Assembly: GCF_025399795.1 (NCBI RefSeq)
Contig: NZ_JAODTZ010000016.1
Coordinates: 62,001 to 126,000 of the forward strand
Reading direction: 5' to 3'
Source of the DNA: Streptomyces rhizosphaerihabitans
GTDB lineage: Bacteria; Actinomycetota; Actinomycetes; Streptomycetales; Streptomycetaceae
Length of the DNA: 64,000 nt
The notes under the pieces were generated by a model that was not told the DNA's origin, searched no databases, and worked only from the letters and a program-made list of their open reading frames with translations. Made by a program: the position numbers and the translations under genes. Shown here in pieces: positions 59,615-64,000 of this stretch; within the stretch, counting starts at the first letter, position 1; every line of letters starts with the position of its first letter.

Positions 59615-60924
59615 GCGGCGACATCGTCATCACCGGTATGGGGGTGATCACCCCCATCGGCGGAGACGTCGAGACCTTCTGGTCGGCCAACCTCGAAGGC
59701 CGCTCCGGAGTGGTCCTGGAGGAGCGGATGGACACCGCCGGACTGCCCTGCGGCTGGACGGCCGGACTGATCCCGGAGGACGTCAAGGCGAAGGTCGCCG
59801 CCGACTACGGCGCACCCGACCGCTCCTGGGGCGACTCCCTCATGCTCGCCGCCGTGGACCAGGCCCTCGGCGACGCCCGCCTCGACGAACTGCCCGCGGA
59901 GGACGGGCCGGCCGCCCTGGTCTACGCGCGAGTGTGGCCGGGCCCCACCGGATCGTTCCCCCAGGACTACGTCACGCACATGGAAGACCTCGCCGAACGC
60001 TACGACAGGATCGGCAACGAGCCCTCGGCCGTCCTGAAACATCTGCGCGGCAGGCATCTCCCGCCCGAGACACGCGACTTGTCCGCCTATCCCACCGAGA
60101 TCACCGAACGCCTCGGGACGGCTGTCATCCCCGTCCGGCTGGAAGCCACCTGCTCCGGAGGCCTGCGTGCCATAGCGGAAGCCGCCCGGCTGCTGCGCTC
60201 GGGACGCGCGCAGTACGCGGTGGTGTCGGCGGCCGTCTCCCGCAACACGCCGTACGTGCTCTCCCAGTACGGCCAGCTCATGGCGCTGTCGCGCTGGAAG
60301 GGCGAGCCCGCCCTGGCCTCCATGCCCTTCGACAAACGCCGTACGGGCATGGTCATCAACGAGTCCGCGGGTGCGCTCGTCCTGGAGACGGCCGAGCACG
60401 CCGCCCGGCGCGGCATGGCGCAGGCGTACGCCGTCATCGGTGGCTGGGGGCTGGCGGTGGACACCCGCCACATGACCGCTCCCAGCGTGGAGATGATCGA
60501 ACGGGTCATGCGGACCGCCCTCGAACAGGCCGACGCGCACCCGGACGACGTCGACACCGTCAATGCCCACGGCACCTCCACCCGTCTCAACGACGTCACC
60601 GAGGCCCGCGCGTTGCACCGGCTCTTCGGCGAGCGGATGGCGGACCTCGACGTCAGCGCCGTGAAGTCGCTGACCGGGCACGGATCGGCGGCGTCCGGTG
60701 TGGTGGAGACGGCGGTGGCGGCCCTCACGATGTGCCGGGGAATCATCCCGCCCGTCGCGACCTGCACCGAGCCCGACCCCGCCTGCGCCGTGCGCACCTC
60801 CCTCACCCCGGTGAGGCGGCCGGTCGGCACCGTACTGAAGAACTCCTTCGGTTTCGGCGGCCAGTACGCCTCGATGCTCTTCCGTCGTCCGGCCACGCCA
60901 CGGCCGGCACCCCAGCCGGTGTGA
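59611..60924 (+). CDS. beta-ketoacyl-ACP synthase (KSalpha-like)
   Basis: This 437-residue protein has the complete Cys-His-His triad: Cys181 in EATCSGG, His320 in NAHGTST and His357 in KSLTGHGSAASG. It also has the C-terminal GTVLKNSFGFGGQYAS. It should condense malonyl-ACP with the growing acyl chain, probably as a heterodimer with the Cys-less protein encoded just upstream; ATG 59611 overlaps that gene's stop by four bases. A FabF-like overall sequence and the absence of aromatase or cyclase genes point to a reducing, not aromatic, system. Confidence 0.93.
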   Translation: MSGDIVITGMGVITPIGGDVETFWSANLEGRSGVVLEERMDTAGLPCGWTAGLIPEDVKAKVAADYGAPDRSWGDSLMLAAVDQALGDARLDELPAEDGPAALVYARVWPGPTGSFPQDYVTHMEDLAERYDRIGNEPSAVLKHLRGRHLPPETRDLSAYPTEITERLGTAVIPVRLEATCSGGLRAIAEAARLLRSGRAQYAVVSAAVSRNTPYVLSQYGQLMALSRWKGEPALASMPFDKRRTGMVINESAGALVLETAEHAARRGMAQAYAVIGGWGLAVDTRHMTAPSVEMIERVMRTALEQADAHPDDVDTVNAHGTSTRLNDVTEARALHRLFGERMADLDVSAVKSLTGHGSAASGVVETAVAALTMCRGIIPPVATCTEPDPACAVRTSLTPVRRPVGTVLKNSFGFGGQYASMLFRRPATPRPAPQPV

Positions 60925-61643
60925 GCGCGATGGACCGGCTGGAATACGAGACGGCCGATCCCGCCGGACCGCACCGGGGCACCGTCGTCTGGCTGCACGG
61001 CATCGGCCAGGCACCGGGCGATCTGATGGCCGTGACCCAGCGGTTCCGGCTCCCCGAGGCGGGGGTGCGCGGGGTGTTCCCGCGCGCGCCCGTCGCGGCC
61101 CCGAGCCTGCTGAGCGGTCTGTCGGTGCCGTGCTGGTTCCCGCAGAACCTCCTCACGATCGACCGGATCGACGTCGAGGGGCTCCTGGCGGCGCACCGGC
61201 CGCTCTCGACGCTGCTGAAGGCGGAAGCGGACCGGATCGGCGCCGGAAGGATCGTGCTGGCGGGCTTCTCCCAGGGCGCCACGGTCGCCCTGACACTGGC
61301 ACTGACGTACACCGAACGGCTGGCGGGCGTGGCCCTCTACGCGCCCTTCACCCCTCCCGATCTGCCCGCACTGCTCCCGGCCGGTCGGCCGTCGCCCGCC
61401 AACAGCGGCCTGCCGGTGTGGATCGGCCATGGGGCACGGGACTGGGTCGTCCCCGAACGCAGTGGTGCCGGGCTGAGAGACCTGCTCACCAGTTGGGGAC
61501 ATCCGGTGACGTGGCAGCGCTATCCCGGCGGACACGAGCCGTTCGCCGGAGTACGGGCGTCGCTGCCCGCCTACCTCGGTGACGTCCTGGATGTCCACGT
61601 GCCGCGGATTCCCGGGTCAGGGCCGGCAGCGCGGGCGCGTTGA
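60921..61643 (+). CDS. alpha/beta hydrolase, thioesterase/carboxylesterase type
   Basis: This 240-residue protein belongs to the phospholipase/carboxylesterase (AB_hydrolase_2) family: VVWLHGIGQAPGDL is the oxyanion motif, AGFSQGATVAL the nucleophile elbow, IGHGARDWVVP has the Asp and YPGGHEPF the His. In this setting it is the likely chain-release thioesterase of the cluster. GTG 60921 overlaps the ketosynthase stop codon (GTGA), so it belongs to the same translationally coupled operon. Its family is usually acyl-protein or short-chain specific, so the chain it releases is not obvious. Confidence 0.88.
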   Translation: MSAMDRLEYETADPAGPHRGTVVWLHGIGQAPGDLMAVTQRFRLPEAGVRGVFPRAPVAAPSLLSGLSVPCWFPQNLLTIDRIDVEGLLAAHRPLSTLLKAEADRIGAGRIVLAGFSQGATVALTLALTYTERLAGVALYAPFTPPDLPALLPAGRPSPANSGLPVWIGHGARDWVVPERSGAGLRDLLTSWGHPVTWQRYPGGHEPFAGVRASLPAYLGDVLDVHVPRIPGSGPAARAR

Positions 61644-62037
61644 GCGGGGATCCCGGCATGCGTCCCGCACGGCCCGGACTACCGGAACCGGTATCCCTCT
61701 CCAGGTTCCGGAAGTCCGGGGTGTGTCCATATCCGGCACGGCAAGGCACGGCAAGGCACGGCAAGGCAAGGCACGGCCCGGTCCTGTTGAGGTGTTCGTC
61801 CGCGGACACCGCGCTCGGTCGGCACTCCGTCGCCCGGTCCCGGGGAGACGGGTCGGGCCGGACGGGACCCGCTCCGGCCCGACAACCGCCGACAGGGACG
61901 GATCGGGGGACAGATCGAGGCCGGCCGAGTCCTGTGCGCCATCTCGTCACCATCGGCTCGTCGTCGTACCGCGCCGCAACGCGGTTGGCCCGGACGCCGT
62001 ACCTGCACCGGGAAGGGACTGGAAGTTGTCTGCACTG
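61644..62037. repeat. gap with hairpin and tandem decamers before acyltransferase gene
   Basis: About 390 bp. An 8-bp inverted repeat (61682-61689 with 61704-61711) could end the upstream operon. Three tandem GGCACGGCAA decamers (61735-61764) and partial copies to 61777 follow. The acyltransferase frame is open upstream but reads as non-coding. Part of the downstream promoter probably lies here. Confidence 0.6.
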
Positions 62038-63066
62038 ATGTCACAGGTGCCACAGGTGTCACAGGTGTCACGGGTGTCGCCCCTGAGGGCGGCCCGCCTC
62101 CCGGAGGCCGAGCCGTTCGGTGTCGGCCTGCTCTTCCCGGGTCAGGGCGCCCAGCGGCCCGGAATGGGCGAGCCTTGGCGCGACACCCCGCACTGGAAGG
62201 TCGTCGCACGTCTCTCCGAGGTCTGCGGAAGGGACCTCGGACGGCTGCTGCTGCACGCCGGAGCAGAGCAGCTGACCCGCACCGACACCGCTCAACTGGC
62301 CACCTTCGCGCTGGAGATGGTGGTGCTCGACGCGTTGCGCACGGCGGTGGGCGAGCTGCGGCCCGCGGCGTGCGCAGGGCACAGCCTCGGCGAGTACGCG
62401 GCTCTGACCGCCGCCGGGGTGCTCGCCCCTGAGGACGGCGCACGGCTGGTCGCCGAGCGCGGGGCCGCCATGCAGGAGGCGAACCGGCTCACGCCCGGCA
62501 CCATGGCGGTACTCATCGGAACCGACATCGTGCCGCGAACACAAAAACTCGCCGCCCGGATGCGTGCCGTGCGGCGAGCCCAGGTGTGGGTCGCCAACAT
62601 CAACGGCGCCGAACAGGTCGTGATCTCCGGAGCCGTCGATGCCGTGGCGACGTTGGTGGAGGAGGCCACTCGCGGCGGCGCGCGGGCGATCCGTATCCCG
62701 GTCGGTGGTGCCTTCCACACACCCTTGATGGCTCCGGCCGGCCCACGCCTGGCGCAAGCCGTCGACCGAACTCCCCTGCACCCCGCACACTGTCCGGTGA
62801 TCGCGAACGTCGATGCGCGCGCCCACCTTCACCATCAGGAGCGATGGCGGGCGATGATGCTCCGTCAGCTCGTCATGCCGGTGCGCTGGGCAGGCTCCAT
62901 GCGCACCCTCACCGCCATGGCACGCGGCCGTCTCCGCCTTGTCGAAGTCGGCCCAGGGTCCACACTGGCCAACCTCGCACGCAGAGTTCTGCCCGCGGAG
63001 ATCCCGGTTCGCTCCGTCGCAACTCCGGCTCAGGTGGAGGCCCTTGTCGCCGAGTGGTGGCATTGA
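62038..63066 (+). CDS. malonyl-type acyltransferase (FabD-like)
   Basis: This 342-residue protein has FPGQGAQ near residue 33, the nucleophile Ser116 in AGHSLGEY, Arg141 in VAERGAAMQEA and the catalytic His227 in GGAFHTPLM. The Arg is the carboxylate-binding residue of malonyl-specific acyltransferases, so it probably loads malonyl onto the cluster's ACP. The first 15 residues are a low-complexity run (QVPQVSQVSRVS) encoded by short repeats. ATG 62038 is chosen, but TTG 62026 is better spaced from GGAAGGGA at 62011-62018. A separate AT gene is atypical for type II clusters, which mostly borrow FabD from primary metabolism. Confidence 0.9.
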   Translation: MSQVPQVSQVSRVSPLRAARLPEAEPFGVGLLFPGQGAQRPGMGEPWRDTPHWKVVARLSEVCGRDLGRLLLHAGAEQLTRTDTAQLATFALEMVVLDALRTAVGELRPAACAGHSLGEYAALTAAGVLAPEDGARLVAERGAAMQEANRLTPGTMAVLIGTDIVPRTQKLAARMRAVRRAQVWVANINGAEQVVISGAVDAVATLVEEATRGGARAIRIPVGGAFHTPLMAPAGPRLAQAVDRTPLHPAHCPVIANVDARAHLHHQERWRAMMLRQLVMPVRWAGSMRTLTAMARGRLRLVEVGPGSTLANLARRVLPAEIPVRSVATPAQVEALVAEWWH

Positions 63067-63369
63067 CCGGGCCGGCAAGACCAACGGCGCGCGGAGACCG
63101 GCCCTGCTACGACACCGCCACTACAACACCGCCGCCGGGAAGGTCCGTTGCCTGCCTCCGTCGTCACCGCCCTGCCTGGCGGAAACCCGACCTGAGCGCA
63201 GTCACGCAGGTTCCCCCGGAGCCGGCGCAGGGAGTTCCGGTCCTCGTGCGCTGTCGGGATCACCAGACCTGTCCGTGAGGGGGCGGGGCATGGCAGACTG
63301 CTCGGCGTCCAGGGGGTCGATGAGGCGTGAGACGTGAGCGCAACGCGGTCTGCTCCGACCGTTCTTTAG
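63067..63369. other. intergenic gap without recognisable gene
   Basis: About 300 bp after the acyltransferase. Open frames on both strands overlap here but show no motif. No strong terminator was found. The downstream limit of the cluster is therefore uncertain. Confidence 0.4.
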
Positions 63370-63744
63370 ATGGTGCTGGGCAAACAACGCCGGCAACTGC
63401 GCCGCGCGAAGGGCCTCTTGGCGCAGGATGCCGGTGGAAAGCTGCGGCAGGCGCACACCGAGGTCATCCGGATGGAGCGGGCCAAGGCCGCGCTGAAGCG
63501 GGCGACGGTCAAGACAGTGCCGGAGGCCTACGGCATCGAGGTGGCCGAGGCCGGGGGCTCGCTTGCTCTGCCGGACCAGGCCAACGAGCCCGGCTGCCGG
63601 CGGAGTTACCGCGATGCCCTGCCGAACCGGTTCGCCGTGCAGGTCGGTCGGGAGAACTCGGCCGCCCGGATTCGCGGCGACGCACCCCGTGCGGTTACCG
63701 GGCTGCTGTGGGCCAAGGGCTCCGCGCACGACGTTCTGACCTGA
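63370..63744 (+). CDS. hypothetical protein, weak support
   Basis: An open frame of 124 residues from ATG 63370 with strong G/C preference at third codon positions. The first 50 residues are basic and could form helices (QRRQLRRAKGLLAQDAGGKLRQAHTEVIRMERAKAALKRATVKTV). No known domain is recognised and the preceding bases lack a Shine-Dalgarno sequence. The opposite strand also has a long open frame, so coding status is uncertain; it may be part of a degraded mobile-element gene. Confidence 0.35.
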   Translation: MVLGKQRRQLRRAKGLLAQDAGGKLRQAHTEVIRMERAKAALKRATVKTVPEAYGIEVAEAGGSLALPDQANEPGCRRSYRDALPNRFAVQVGRENSAARIRGDAPRAVTGLLWAKGSAHDVLT

Positions 63745-63902
63745 GCCCTTTCGACCCTTCAAGAGCTGGGTCGCGCCGCCCGGCTGCGCCCGGAAGCTCC
63801 CTAGGGCCCCGGTGGCCCCGGTGGCCGAGGAGGGCGTCCGCCTCCTTCACCTTCCGATGCCGGATTTCCTGGACATTGACGCCTCGGACAGCCGCAGTAG
63901 CG

Positions 63903-63967
63903 CCCAGTGCAGCTCACCAGTGCCCAGTGCCCAGTACAGCTCACCAGCGCCCAGTTCAACTCGGCGG
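63903..63967. repeat. short direct repeats at window end
   Basis: The 18-mer at 63903-63920 recurs at 63930-63947 with one difference, and a weaker third copy follows at 63950-63967. They lie in non-coding DNA and may belong to a larger structure beyond the window. Confidence 0.6.
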
Positions 63968-64000
63968 TGCTCGGTACAGCGGGGGCCGCGAGGACCGCGG

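Noticed and set aside
63202..63762. Minus-strand 186-codon frame near the window end
   Set aside because: It overlaps the plus-strand frame with better codon use, has no motif and crosses apparently non-coding DNA.

Overview
The window is high-GC actinobacterial DNA, almost certainly from a Streptomyces chromosome. Evidence: strong third-position G/C bias, GTG and TTG starts, many TetR/XRE/MarR/LysR/PucR regulators, a WhiB-like iron-sulfur protein, a sodium:solute symporter, and several secreted polysaccharide- and wall-degrading enzymes. The mix of regulators, secreted hydrolases and a biosynthetic cluster looks like accessory chromosome-arm DNA. I see no rRNA or tRNA genes, CRISPR array or intact insertion sequence.

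Layout. 0-5.6 kb: a cut-off alpha/beta hydrolase, a small calcium-loop protein, an orphan ParA with a ribbon-helix-helix-like partner, an acetate-type symporter, an SRPBCC protein and a secreted PL7 alginate lyase. 5.6-10.7 kb: aldehyde dehydrogenase, NTF2-like protein and NCS1 permease, with a divergent PucR regulator; probably an amine or nucleobase catabolic unit. 10.7-16 kb: two TetR modules with visible operator arrays, one facing an ABC exporter and one facing an aldo/keto reductase and an LLM-type flavin enzyme. 16-25.3 kb: a WD40 gene that appears to be a beheaded STAND protein, an XRE/SMP-30 pair, a TetR/DUF1801 pair with two operators around a promoter, a DEAD-box helicase, and a sigma factor fused through a membrane segment to an extracellular CAP domain. 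25.4-36.7 kb: regulators, an RsbW-like ATPase, hydrolase, MHYT sensor, MsrA, an MFS/Lrp pair, aldo/keto reductase/LysR, SnoaL-like and WhiB-like proteins.

37-54.7 kb: cell-wall and polysaccharide enzymes. These are a four-repeat peptidoglycan-binding CHAP hydrolase followed by a six-copy 15-bp array, a clan-A glycosidase with TetR, a GH5 enzyme with a threefold cysteine-paired tail, ankyrin, maltokinase-cap and kinase-like genes, a frameshifted zinc-ribbon-like gene, a secreted peptidoglycan amidase split by an 8-bp tandem repeat, a FUSC-type exporter with MarR, and a GH13 enzyme.

55-63 kb: a compact cluster encoding ACP, ketoreductase, MaoC-like dehydratase, a second SDR lacking the catalytic tyrosine, a ketosynthase-like protein lacking the catalytic cysteine, a complete ketosynthase, a thioesterase-like hydrolase and a malonyl-type acyltransferase. 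Most genes overlap their neighbours by a few bases. Together they look like a dissociated reducing polyketide or specialised fatty acid synthase. The two observations most worth following are this cluster and the amidase gene whose reading frame depends on the copy number of an 8-bp repeat.
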